A stretch of DNA of 64,000 nt from Akebia trifoliata (lineage: Eukaryota > Streptophyta > Magnoliopsida > Ranunculales > Lardizabalaceae). Under the pieces are notes generated by a model that had not been told where the DNA came from, searched no databases, and was given only the letters and a program-made list of their open reading frames with translations. Each line of letters opens with the position of its first letter. The stretch's first letter is position 1. The translations under genes were made by a program, and so were the position numbers. Of the stretch, positions 48,018 through 60,164 are shown in pieces. The stretch lies in contig CM030717.1 of assembly GCA_017979445.1 (NCBI GenBank), forward strand, positions 10,311,639 through 10,375,638, in the 5' to 3' direction.

Positions 48018-51000
48018 ATGGAGTTATTTTCTTATTTCTATGGCCACGTTCGGAGGCCGTGTGCAAGTATATGGTTTTGGTTTTTGCTGTTGCTCTGTTT
48101 ACAGAATAGCAGAGAAACACTTTCTGCTTCAACTTACTTGATTGGACTTGGAAGCTATGACATAACGGGTCCTGCAGCAGATGTCAATATGATGGGATAT
48201 ACTAATTTGGAACAGATTGCTTCCGGAGTTCACTTCAGGTTACGGGCCCGTACGTTTATTGTGGCGGAGCCTCAGGGGAATCGGGTAGTTTTTGTAAATC
48301 TTGATGCTTGCATGGCCTCTCAACTTGTTACTATCAAAGTGATTGAGAGGCTGAAGGCAAGGTAGTTACAATCTTATTATGTTTTCCCTCTCTGACTTCT
48401 GATCTTCTATGGTTCTCTATAAATTTATAAATTGCGAAGATGATCTCTATGGTGAGGAGATCATCCTCGTAAAAAATCAGCTCATTCTGAAACTTCTAAC
48501 CCCATCAAAAGTTGTTTACAATTTGAAGAATCGTCGACTGTCAATTTTTACTGTTAACTTGTAAACAACTTTTGATGGGTTAAAAGTTTTAGAATGGCCT
48601 GATTTTTTCTTGTGAGGACGATCTCCTTACCACAGATATCATCTTCACAAAAAATCAGCCCATTCCAAAACCTCTAACCCATATAAAACAAAGGGTTGTC
48701 AACTGGATTAGTCGGGATTGCCAGCCAACGTGTTTTGAAAATATGGGTTAGAAGTTTCAGAATAGACTGATTTTTGGTGAGGAGATCAGCCTCACAAAAA
48801 ATCAGCCGCCCATTAAGAAACTAGTGGTCTACAAAAAATGGACTGACCATGGTTCTTCAACTTGTAAATTAGGGTTAGAAGTTTCAGAATGGGCTGATTT
48901 TTGTGAGGACAATTCCTCACCAAAATTCAGCCCATTCCGAAACTTCTAACCCATACTTTCAAAACACGTTGGCTATATCATTAGTTTTTTCGTTGGCTGG
49001 CAAAAAAGATCCCATGTATGTATGCATTTTTTTCCTTATAGAAAATATTGATTTTTTTTTAAAAGTTGTAAAGTACTCTTTATATTTACAATCATGTTCT
49101 ATGCATATGGGTCTGGTTCTAGCTGTGTGGCTGATCTTCTATTGTGCATTTCTTTGACAGGTACGGGAACCTGTATAATGAACAGAATGTGGCTATTAGT
49201 GGCATTCACACCCATGCTGGGCCTGGGGGTTATCTTCAATATATTATTTATATCATAACATCTCTTGGATTTGTGCGTCAGTCATTTGATGTTCTTGTTG
49301 ATGGCATCGAGAAAAGCATTATACAGGCTCATGAAAATCTTCGGCCAGGATCAATTTTTGTGAATAAAGGTGACGTAGAGTAGTTGAAATCTTCCATGCC
49401 TTCATTTGCCATATTGTAGCCTTGTAACGTCTTTGTTTCAGTCATAGTTGAAATCAGCTGTCCTATAGAGCTGTCCTATAAATGAGATACATTTTTATTA
49501 AGAGAGATATTTTTAGTTAGTCTTGATCTGATTTGTGGATCCATTTTCTGAGGAGCAAAGTAAATCTTCAAACTGAAACTAGCACTGAATTTTAATCTTT
49601 TGAGGGTCACATAGTTCTCTTGCTATTACTTAGGAGTTTCCCTTTTTTCAGACTTCCAATTTACATGAATGAATGCTTTCCATTGCAAAGATCTTCTCTG
49701 TGCATATTCTGCTAGTGATGGATGTTTGTATGTATTGCATGCTTACTATTAGATGTATAAAGGCATATTGGGTGCTTGTTATGTACACAGATTAAGGTTG
49801 TTTCAAAACTTTATAGTGGTATACTGCTCAAGCTATTGATTTATAGGTTTTGTCAATGAACGACTAAAGTTGTTAAATGAGGCTCTCAAATGGGGTCTAC
49901 CTGGTAGAATTTCACCTTGTAACTAGAGGGTTTGAGGCGTCTGCACGTGTCATGTTATGGACATGTGCTCACGAAACTTCTGAGAATGTTACTTTCCGGT
50001 TACTTTCCACTTTATCAGTTTAACAATATCCATCAGGGATGTGGCCTTTCTATTTACAGGTGAGATCCTAGATGCTGGTGTAAACCGCAGCCCTAGTGCT
50101 TACCTCAACAATCCTGCAGCCGAACGGAGTAAATATAAGTATGATGTTGATAAAGAAATGACCCTTCTGAAGTTTGTAGATAATGAATGGGGCCCTGTTG
50201 GTAGCTTCAACTGGTTCGCAACTCATGGAACTTCTATGAGTCGTACAAACTCATTGATAAGTGGTGACAATAAAGGAGCTGCTGCACGATTCATGGAAGA
50301 CTGGTCCGAACGGAAAGGTTTTCTGGAAGATGTTGAAAGCCTGTATTCTAGTAAATCTGGGACTGGACTGCATGGGATCCCCAGAAGAGTCTCGAATGTA
50401 ATTCCTAATCTACATAAAAACCGTAAGTTAATGAACTTTCCCTTGCACTATATTTCTTACATTCCTACAACAATACATTTAGTTAGATTTGAAGCGGAGG
50501 TTACCCACTTGATCCTATATGTTTCCAGGCTAGACTTATTTGTTTGCCAGTACATAATAGTTCCTTGGCCATTAGTACAATACTATATATGTCCCTCCTT
50601 GCATAAGTGTTAGTGTATACTGTTGAAAACTGAACAAACAAAAGATGGTGATTTGTAATTAGGGTTTAATATGGGTCGGGTTCAGGCTGAATGCAAGTAT
50701 ATCCATATCCAGATCCGAATTTTTATTTGGATTCTATAAGCTAAAACTATATTTGAACCATTTTTACTTCCACTAGACCCATATCCGGATCTGACCCAAG
50801 CGAATTACTTGATTCAGGTCAGATAATTTTGGCCAGTTCAACATTTTTTTGCTATATTTCTTTTCTAATTGTTATACCATTCTATTTTATTATTATAATT
50901 CTTTTTTTTTTTTATAAGAATTCATATTATATTAAAGCAGTAAAAACAAAGATATTTTGAAAAATATAAAAATATGATTTTCAAAGCAATATATCATTCG

Positions 51001-53280
51001 GACCTAGGTGGATATGGGGATGGATCCATATCTGACCCAGAGCCAACTCGGGTCAAGGGACATCGACCCATATTCGACCCATTTTTTATTTGGGTCTACT
51101 CCAAGGGTCCGAACCCATTAAATTTGGATTCAGATCACTTGGATTTTGGATACAATTTGACCCATTTTATGCCCTATTTGTAATGATCTGGCAACAACAA
51201 AAAAGGGCATTTTACAAATATTAGAATTGAATGTTCCTTCCAAGTGCTCCCCCATCATTTGGACAGTCCACATTGTTTCATGGTTTTGTCATGTATATGC
51301 CTATATAGTATAGCAAGAAGGATGAATAATGTTACATCAACCAAAAATGGATAATATTCCTTTTTTCTATTTGATATTTACAAGTTCTAATTCTTGCAGG
51401 TGACGAATTAACAGAGCTTGCTGCGTCCTTCCAGACTTCAGGTGGAAGACCTGCAACAAGGCTTCTTAGTGTTGTAAGACGTGTCCGAAGTGATATTAAG
51501 CAGGCTGACAAGCCTAAATTTGTATCCGCATTTTGTCAATCAAATTGTGGTGATGTAAGCCCAAATGTGCTAGGTGCTTTCTGTATAGACACTGGGCTAC
51601 CTTGTGATTTTAATCAAAGTACCTGCAACGGAAAGAATGAATTGTGCTATGGTCGGGGCCCAGGGTAGTTTATTCCTCTGCTTGCTTAGATTTCCTCTAA
51701 GTCTAAATTTCACACATCTGATATCTATATAATTTTTAAGATAATTCTCTTGTTCATGTGGCAGTTATCCAGATGAATTCGAGAGTACTCGTATCATAGG
51801 AGATAGGCAATTTAAAAAAGCCGTTGAACTTTTCAATAAAGCAACTGAGCAGTTGAAAGGGAAGGTTGGGTACCGTCACACTTACTTAGACTTCTCCAAG
51901 ATTGAGGTCAATCTTCCTAAACAGGGAGGAGGCAGTGAGATGGTCAAAACATGTCCTGCTGCCCTGGGGTTTTCTTTGGCTGCAGGAACCACTGACGGGC
52001 CTGGGGCTTTTGATTTCAAACAAGGTGACACTGAGGTAATTAGGATTCTGTGAAATTTGATAAACTAATACAAGTTCTCACTTTTTTTATGCTTTGAGTA
52101 GTGAAATTTTTGTGTTCAGCAGTCAACTCAATTCTTTCCTCTGATACTGTTTCAGGGTAATAACTTCTGGCGATTGGTGAGAGGCTTTCTGAAAACACCA
52201 AATGAGGAGCAAACCAATTGTCAGCATCCAAAGCCTATTTTAGTTGATGTGGGTGAAATGAAGGAACCATATGATTGGGCGGTGAGTTGCAATGTTATTT
52301 TATTTACGTCTCGCATAAGTGCTTACAGAACAACTGTACATCATGCAGTCTGTTTCCGGAATGGTTGCTTTATTTGTAGTTCCCCAAGTCATATTAATTT
52401 GTACTAAATAAAATTATTCTGATATTTAATTTTTAATCATCATCATATATGAGTGATTGGTCAGCTGAATGAATCTTGTTCCTTCATTCAATTCTATTTT
52501 AAAGTCATGTGTTTCGTTAATTCAAGCGTCTTTGTATCTGTAATTTGCAAAGAAAAAGGAAAAAAAAAAGTTTCTTAGTATTTCCTCTCACTACCTCAAT
52601 TCATTTCCTTTATGGTTTTCCTCTCATTCTTTTACATCTTTCACCTTGCATGTTCCTTGTAATTGGTGTTATTTTTCTTAGTGGCACATGATCAACCCAT
52701 CCCAATTGACTTTCCATTAGAGCCTACCCCTAAGTTTTCATGTAATGCTTTAATTTTGTATATATCTTGCTTAGCCTTTCCAGTTATCTATCTTAAGCAT
52801 CCTATGCATGCTAAACTCATTGTTTCTTGATATGTATTATATTTTTTTCATTTATTTTGTGAACATAAATATATATTTTTTTTCAGAATTATTGTCTAGT
52901 ACATATCAATACTTGTTAACTTGGATGTTATGTATTGCATTTGGGTGGACAATACTTTCTTGGATTTCAACTCTATATTGGTTTAATATCATGAGTCTAT
53001 ATTTTCAATGCAGTTAATCAGCATGATACATCTCATCTACTCATGTTGATGTTGGAACTCTAGTCTCCATAGTCTTTAGTGAGGATCATACATGGAACTC
53101 TCATAAATGTATTTTGTATGTTCTTACTTCCCCTGTATCGTCTATTCATGTCACATGTTCGAGTTCTTGAATGCTTCGTTTGTGCATTTCTTGAATGCTT
53201 CGTTTGTGCATTGAAAAGAACTAATACTAAAAACAGGGACTAAGGAGGATTCTTTGAGCCCTATTTTTTTTTTTAATTCC

Positions 53281-53313
<33 letters not shown>

Positions 53314-56300
53314 TAGTATTATTATTTTAGAGAAACATTTTCCTTACTAACTTTGTAAGATTTTAAGGGTTTTTTTTACTCAAATGGATTACCACAGTAG
53401 CAATCTAACACCACAGCCCTCTAGATTTCATTGAAAAACTCAGATCCAATTATTTTTTCAAAAAACAATTTCTTTTGGGCTTGATCCAAGGTTTTGAAAA
53501 TGGACGGCTACCAACCTTCCATGTAACTCCAAAATTTAAAACTAAATTCAACGGTGAAAAATAATGTCATTTTTTAAATTTATTTTTTCGAAGTTCATAG
53601 AATTTTGTCCTCTACAACCCTGAAGCATCATATCATGTTTTTGGATGTCACAATGTAAGCCCAAGGACCCTTAGTAAGGGTGAAATCCTGACTAACTTAG
53701 TAAGGTTAGTCGGACTCATTATTTTATTTCTGAATGTCTATTTCTACCATACCATAACTACTGCTTCCATGGAACCTGCGCAAACTTGCTTTTCCCCAAA
53801 ATGCCCTCCTCCTCCCCAATAAATTGGACAATACCATATAAAATGGCGATTTTATAGTACAAAAGGATGGTATGGCTTACCACACATTTAAAAAAAGCAT
53901 TGCATGGATTGGTTGCTTATGATAATTTGGTTAGATTTTGGTGTAGAAGGTGAGGTGAATAATATGTCGAGTGTGCCCAGATGTATAATTTGCTGTTGGT
54001 AGAACTAATTACCTGATGGGAACTTAGATGTCCTCATTTATGCATATTCCAATTCTCACCTGATGGGGACGTAGATGTCCTCATTTATGCGTATTGCAAT
54101 TCTCACTAGAAGGTGCACTTCATACAGTTATGCAGGCATTTTATTCATTGCTACATATGGATAATTTGACATGTGAATATGTCAATCTCTGGTCATGATT
54201 TTTTTGCAGCCTTCAATACTTCCAATTCAGATTTTGCGGATAGGACAACTGGTCATTCTGAGTGTACCTGGAGGTAGTAGCTCACTTTCTTCGTACAATT
54301 GTTTCTTAGATATTACTGTTGCTTAACAGCACTGATGTTATGTGGCATCGGTTTTATGATACTTTGAGCAAGACTAGTATGAAGTGGGAAACATCTGTCA
54401 CCATAGATTGTTTTTGAAGCATGTAGCTGAAGGCATGTTTTCCTTGAAATGCTGGATTCAACCAATCTATGGTGATAGATTCTTTTCACATGTGCTGTGG
54501 TTATTAACTTATATGTCAGTACTACTTCTAAGGAAATTTGCAATGGGAGTGTTACATTTGTCCATAACCAAGTATTTGATTTTTTTTTTTTTCATTTGTA
54601 AAATATTTACCTTTTTTAGTACTGATTTTCTGGGTTTTTAATTTTTTTTTAAAATACTATTTTGATGCTGTCCTACACAGAATTCACAACAATGGCTGGT
54701 AGGCGTCTCCGTGATGCCGTGAAGACAGTGCTCATAGGTGGAGGTCGTGGAGAGTTTGGCAGCAACACCCATGTTGTTATTGCGGGGTTGACGAATACTT
54801 ATTCGCAGTATGTGACCACATTTGAGGAGTACGAGATACAGAGATACGAGGTCAGTACACCGTTGTCGCCCTAATCATCTTATGCTTTACTTTGCAAGTC
54901 CACTCTGTCTTGGTCGAGCAGTTAACTCATCAATAACTAGTGCAAAAAAGGAATTTAGGACTGAGGCTTGGTACAAGCCCATTGTAACTGGAACACATCT
55001 GTATGTGCATTAGCTTTGCATTGCCGGTGCCAAGCGCAAATGAAGGAGGATTGTGTTAGGTTGACAACCGGCATAAAATATTGTCAAACCATTATAAATG
55101 ATCCAAACTCATCCTATGAGGTCAGTACACCTTAATCAAAATAAATAAGACCAAAGATTGCACTGCCTTGTAGAAAAAAACTTCTGCAAGCATCACCATT
55201 GTTTTTGGTCTCTTGAATGAGAAATCAAAATGGTTATCAACAGACAAAAAACCCGAGTAAAGCCTTACAACACATGCTCTCTTCTGATTCATCAATCTGT
55301 AACCTTCAATCGGTGTATCTTCTCTTGGAAGGGTCATTACTTGGAAATTGTACCATATTTATCCACCCCTTTCCCCTCACACTTTCTTTTTCTGATTCAT
55401 TTCCAGCCTACCACCTATTGATTTATTGATCATTTATTCAATCAGTTTGAACCTTTTTCACATCCATTTATCAATATTGAGTATTTATTAGTCAATTATT
55501 AGAACTTGATCAGATGGGAAGATTTGTCCAAATTTTTTATGCATGGGCAGCCAACTAGACATTATCAAATGTTGGTATGTGTTTGATTGTGTCTGCTGCA
55601 GCCAATTATATCTGGCCTAAATTATTCAAAACCAACTTGAAAAATTCAATACTAAATCAAGGTGGTGCAAATTAGGAAATACATATTTTACATTTATATA
55701 GTTCTCATACTATGTTTGGATTGAGAGAAGAGAGAAGAAAAACTCATTAAGAGAAGAGAAGGAAAGAGAAGAGAAGAGAAACTCAATTTCTCTCCAACAT
55801 GTTTGGATTGATAGGAGAGAAATTGAGAAAACTTTGGAATTTTAAAATATCTTAAAAGAGATCAAGGGGGCAGAGTTGGAATTATAAAATATTTTTAAAG
55901 GGTTTCTTTCCATTTCTCTGGTCTTCTCTCCACTTTTGGAGAGAAAGAAAACTCACCTTTTTTTTCTCTCCTCTTCTCTCCCCGCTTAACAATCCAAACA
56001 AGAGAAATGGTGATAAACTCAGTTATTTTCTCTTCTCTTTTCTTCTCCTCTCCATTTCTCTAAATCCAAAGACAGCCTTGGTCTCTTTAACCCTTCAATT
56101 TTATTTTTGGTTCTGTACTTAAAAGCTTGAGCATGAAGGTGCTATAGCATGACTCTTGATGCATATACACACCACCATAAAATCATAAATGGACTTAGAT
56201 ACCCGAACGTATGTATAGAAAAAAGAGATGAAATAAATATAAAAAAAGAGAAGAAAGGGGAAGATGAGTGAATATTTGTTCAGCTAAATCTCTACATTTT

Positions 56301-56883
56301 TTAATTAATTTTTCACTGGTTTTGTAATTTTCAGGGTGCCTCAACATTGTTTGGCCCACACACTCTCAGCGCCTACATTCAAGAGTTCAAGAAATTGGCA
56401 AAGGCCCTCCTTAGTGGTGGGAATGTCGAGCCTGGCCCACAGCCCCCAGATCTTTTGGACAAGCAGATCAGCTTACTTACACCAGTTGTTGTTGATGCGA
56501 CTCCTCTGGGGGTCAAATTCGGGGATGTCAGCACTGATGTCCCGCAGAACTCCACCTTCAAGAGGGGAGACATAGTGAATGTTACATTTTGGTCAGCTTG
56601 TCCAAGGAATGACCTAATGACCGAGGGCACATTTTCATTGGTGGAAATTCTCAAGGGAAAGGATACATGGGTCCCAGCTTACGATGACGATGATTTCTGC
56701 CTACGATTCAAGTGGTCGAGACCCTGGAAGCTCAGTCCCCGTAGTCACGCAACAATAGAATGGAGAATCCCGGATTCAGTTGTTCCAGGTGTGTACAGGT
56801 TAAGGCATTTTGGTGCATCAAAGAACTTGCTTGGGTCAATCCACCATTTCACCGGTTCATCTAGTGCCTTTGTCGTGATATAG
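48018..56883 (+). CDS. Neutral ceramidase
   Basis: Hydrolyses ceramide to a sphingoid base and fatty acid. Nine exons, 48018-48361, 49161-49369, 50060-50422, 51400-51664, 51765-52035, 52156-52281, 54210-54273, 54681-54850 and 56335-56883, total 2361 bp and encode 786 aa, the usual plant length. All introns are GT-AG and phases agree. A hydrophobic signal (IWFWFLLLLCLQ) near residues 20-31 precedes GLGSYDITGPAADVNMMGY. Zinc-site residues are present: GIHTHAGPGGY (H131, H133), WFATHGTSM (H240) and VPGEFTT (E548). The nucleophile motif GDVSPN is at 356-361 (S359). The C-terminal beta domain ends SSAFVVI. The ATG at 48018 gives the expected N terminus. Every key residue is intact, so the gene looks functional despite transposons in introns 1, 3, 6 and 8. 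Confidence 0.95.
48420..48960. mobile_element. Nested palindromic MITE cluster in ceramidase intron 1
   Basis: At least three opposed units built from GGGTTAGAAGTTTCAGAAT and ATCATCCTCGTAAAAAATCAG-type halves lie between exon 1 and exon 2. Each unit can fold on itself, and TTTGATGGGTTAAAAG joins two of them. Same design as 12442-12842. The boundaries of individual insertions are not resolved, so this may be two or more nested copies. Confidence 0.65.
50660..51176. mobile_element. hAT-like element in ceramidase intron 3
   Basis: 517 bp with ends TAGGGTTTAATATGGGTC and the complement of TAGGGCATAAAATGGGTC (18 bp, three mismatches). It is flanked by a perfect 8-bp target duplication TTTGTAAT (50652-50659 and 51177-51184). 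TAGGG termini and 8-bp duplications are typical of hAT elements. The interior is rich in GGGTC and GGATCC-like motifs with no coding potential. The intron's splice sites are undisturbed. Confidence 0.9.
53280..53313. repeat. (ATA)n microsatellite in ceramidase intron 6
   Basis: About 33 bp of AAT trinucleotide repeat at the edge of the dispersed repeat at 53310-53730. Confidence 0.9.
53310..53730. repeat. Dispersed repeat family (ACTAAG...GGTCCTTGGG), copy 3, in ceramidase intron 6
   Basis: TTTTCCTTACTAACTTTGTAAG, CAACACCACAGCCCTCTAGATTTCA (core CCCTCTAGATTTCA), a CTTGATCCAAGGTTTTGAAAA block and a right end ACTAACTTAGTAAGGTTAGTC. It aligns with 45510-45960. The ends share a short inverted AGTAAG/CTTACT motif. 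Confidence 0.6.
54393..54480 (+). ncRNA. miRNA-precursor-like hairpin in ceramidase intron 7
   Basis: The 18-base arm ATCTGTCACCATAGATTG pairs with CAATCTATGGTGATAGAT across an 88-nt segment, with a single G-U pair and no mismatch. A further TTGAA/TTCAA and GCAT/ATGC pairing extends the stem toward the loop. The size and pairing resemble a plant miRNA precursor or a tiny MITE. Expression cannot be judged from sequence, and I do not recognise the arm as a known miRNA. Confidence 0.35.
55710..56085. mobile_element. Harbinger-like purine-rich MITE in ceramidase intron 8
   Basis: The left end CTATGTTTGGATTGAGAGAA faces the complement of a right end reading GGCTGTCTTTGGATTTAGAG. Between them are GAGAAGAGAAAG-type tracts on one side and TTCTCTTCTCC on the other, so the element folds as a long purine/pyrimidine hairpin. 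A diverged second TGTTTGGATTGATAGGAGAG lies inside. The 3-bp target duplication is not certain. Confidence 0.6.
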
Positions 56884-57864
56884 TGAGCCCGCAATAAATG
56901 TACTATGTATGTGAGACAGACAGATAAAGTTGTGCTTTACTTGATTAGGATAGCTAATCCGTGCATCCAATACGTCCAAATTTGCTCAAAGTTTATCATG
57001 TTGTCTGGTCCACAACTCCATTTAAGTAGGTCCACATCCAAAAAAATCTCCCATACCATCTAACGTTGTCAAAGTATTTTTGGACAGTGTAGTAGAAGTT
57101 CTTCCTTTAAAGATTATGGTTCTTAGGTATTTGGTATTCTATCAATTAATCCCCAAAACCATCCAACTCGGTTACGTTTAGATGGAAATGAAAGAGTTGG
57201 GTGAGTGAGAAATACACTGTAATACGGTCCCTACTCTCACGAAATCCTCTCTTTCGCCCCAATGCTTTGGCCCTGATTGCAATATAAATAAGCTATTAGA
57301 TTACACTTTATATATGGTACATATTGGGTTGGTGAGAAGCTAAATGATTTTTATTTTATGTTGAATGATATTTAGGTTAACAAGTCAGGATTCCTCACTA
57401 CATATTGCATCAAAATTGTAGATGGCCACAAATCCCTATGATAAATTTTTATGATTTGATTTCTTATTTCATTATTAGGGTTTCAATTTTTTTCATGAGT
57501 CGATCTGTCTGGAAAATGTAGCTTGCATTTCTATTTATTAGAAGGCACATGGATCATGACAGTTGTGATGCCATTTTTATTTCAACAATACATTTCGAAT
57601 GTGTTTTGTATCTAGCTCTCCTTTTCTCGTTCTTAAAATATAGTTTAAATTTTTAATCGATCAAAGCTAATTATAGTTTAATTTTATTTTAATTTAAAAA
57701 TATTGTAGGTTTGATGTATAAGTCTATTTTGTAATAAAAATAATACAATTGATTTTTTTTAGAAAAAAATAATTGTAGAAGTTGTAATTTTATCTTATAG
57801 TCATAAAGAATAAATAAGACAAATTTACGTCTCCTTTTTAAAACATTGTTCTTACAAAAACCAT

Positions 57865-58205
57865 TTTTAGTTGAGTCTTACTAGCCTTACTAAGTTAGTT
57901 AGGATTTCAACCTCATTAAGGGTCCTTGGGCTCATTTGTGGTATCTAAAAACATGATCCGATGCTTCATTATTTTTCACTGTTGAATATCAATTTTTAAG
58001 TTTGGGAGTTATGTGGAAGTGCGGTCCATTTTCAAAACCTTGGATCAATCTGAAAAGAAAGTTTTTTTTACTTTTTGAATATGAGTTTTTTGAAGAAACT
58101 TAAAGGGTTGTGATATTGGATTGCTGATATGGTAATCCATTTGAACAAAACGACCTTTAGTAAAGCTTAAAATCTTACTAAGTAAGGAAAATGTTTCTCC
58201 TTTTA
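57865..58205. repeat. Dispersed repeat family (ACTAAG...GGTCCTTGGG), copy 4
   Basis: Reads ACTAGCCTTACTAAGTTAG, AGGGTCCTTGGGCTCATTTG, then TTTTCAAAACCTTGGATCAA and ends CTTACTAAGTAAGGAAAATG. It lies in the opposite orientation to the copies at 45510-45960 and 53310-53730. Confidence 0.55.
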
Positions 58206-59675
58206 GAGATGAAATATTTAAAATGCATTTACAAAATCTTTGAAGAACTGGTCTTCTTTATATTTACATGACACATGGCTCTTTTATATTTTGATGAATA
58301 TTTGAGAGAACCAACTAGTTGCACACCAATCTTAGTAAATAACATTCAATTTATAACTTACTAATTGCATTTCATTATTGATAACATTGAGATTTAGTAT
58401 TATTCACCCACTTGTGACTTCTTCTCCTCTGTAATATTTTTGTAAGAACATATGGTTGAAGAAGAAAAACAAGAAAAAAAAAAGTGCAATATTTTTATTT
58501 TAGTTCGACTGCAATCAAATCATCCAAATGGAGTGCAAAAAAGAAATTTTTAAGTGATGAAGTGCAATTAATAGTGGGTGGTGTGCAACTAGTCCATCAC
58601 ACATTTGAGGTACCTTTGTGTTTTAAAACTGTCGACATGCCCCTCGATCTTCTCTTATAAACTGATAAAAAATGAACTAAAAGCCCTTGATATTTTTTTC
58701 TTTCCAAATCAAACATCTTCAACTTCTAACTTATTGATTCCTAAAGAAGTTAAGTATCTTTGGACGAAATCTAATTTAACTATTTCGATCATTACAGATT
58801 CATATTCAGACTTTAAAACCAAGTGTGGACTACATCAAAAGTTTGAATTGAACCAATCTTATAATATATGTCCAAACTATGAGTCCAAATTTCCTTAAAC
58901 TATGCCTACTTTTAATTTGAACAAAGCCAAAGTCCGCATAAAATGATTTTAGTCATTTTTAAATTAGGTAAGGAGGTAGCACCTGTAAAATTACAGGATT
59001 ACCCATTTAGTCTCCTTGTTTTTAATAAACTTGCCTACTTCGAAGTTCAAACCATAGTTTCAAAGCCGGTTTGTCTTTGTTTTAGTTGATTTACAAGTTG
59101 TTATATCTTATATTACTCAAAACGTGTAAATGACTTTGACTTGGAATTTAAATTTAACTGAGGTAGGTAATATTACTTATAAAGTAAAATAATTTGTACC
59201 AAACATCTATTATATAATGAAAACGTATCTTATGGGTTTATATATATATTTTTTAAGAATTCTCATCCATGGATGGTCAGCTTCTATTTGAGATTAATTT
59301 CAAGAAATCTAACAGTCAGGATTGCTTGTTCTTATATACAAACATTTTTCATGATTCCAAGGATCGTAACCCAATTTCAAATTGGTATAAGAAATTGGAA
59401 AAAATTTAAAATAAATTTAAGTTATTTAACAGTTGAAAGGGTGATTTCATTTAAAAACTGCAACCATATCCGATAGTTTCTCGTAGTAGAGCACAACACA
59501 CGACGCAAGGATGTAGATTTTAAGAACTTAAAAAGAGATATTATTTTTACTGTTGAATTTTAATTATTTATTAATAATTAGACCAGGTCAACAAAAGTCT
59601 AGGTAGACCTCATTTTGCATTTCACATAAGGACAACACTAATACATTGCCCATATCATAGGGGGGTTTTACTAAA

Positions 59676-59797
59676 AAGAGTTACTATTGCCACACCAACT
59701 TTTACTAATGTCAAATCAATTGTGTGTAATTCTTTGATGATTTACATATGAAATTGGTGTGGCGTTAATAAAATTTGGTGAGGCAATAGCAGTTCTC
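59676..59797. mobile_element. 122-bp MITE with 9-bp target duplication
   Basis: The ends are AAGAGTTACTATTGCC and the complement of GAGAACTGCTATTGCC, continuing as ACACCAACTTTTACTAA against TCACCAAATTTTATTAA. Flanks are a perfect 9-bp TTTACTAAA (59667-59675 and 59798-59806). This size of duplication suggests Mutator mobilisation. It is the cleanest member of the family also at 16067, 33296 and 60509. Confidence 0.85.
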
Positions 59798-59984
59798 TTT
59801 ACTAAATTATCTATTTTTTTATATGGAAGATTTCAAAACCCCTCGTTGCAACGCAAGATTTGCGTTGTTAATCAGACAGAATCACTTCTTATAATTTTTG
59901 CCTTGAAAATAATAGGTTTCTACGACTTTCTCAACCCAAGACGTCGTATCAAGATGTAATGGTCTTATTTGAAGTTTCAGTAAA

Positions 59985-60164
59985 GAGTCGTGCTGGGGTG
60001 ACATTGGATTTAATGCGATTTTTACATTTTAACGTTGAGGTGCACACATAGCCATAGATGTTGTTTCCTTGCCATACGATTAAACACATCTACGGTTATG
60101 TGCCCACCTCCACTTCGGAAATGTAAAAATTTGCAGTAAATCAAATGTCACTGCAGCATTTGTG
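59985..60164. mobile_element. Mutator-like MITE, GAGTCGTGCTGG family, second complete copy
   Basis: Exactly 180 bp, the same length as the copy at 18260-18439. The left end is GAGTCGTGCTGGGGTGACAT; the complement of the right end is CACAAATGCTGCAGTGACAT. It is flanked by TTCAGTAAA (59976-59984) and TTCGGTAAA (60165-60173), a 9-bp target duplication with one mismatch. The inner CATAGATG and CATCTACGGTTATGTGC segments form a palindrome. Confidence 0.85.
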
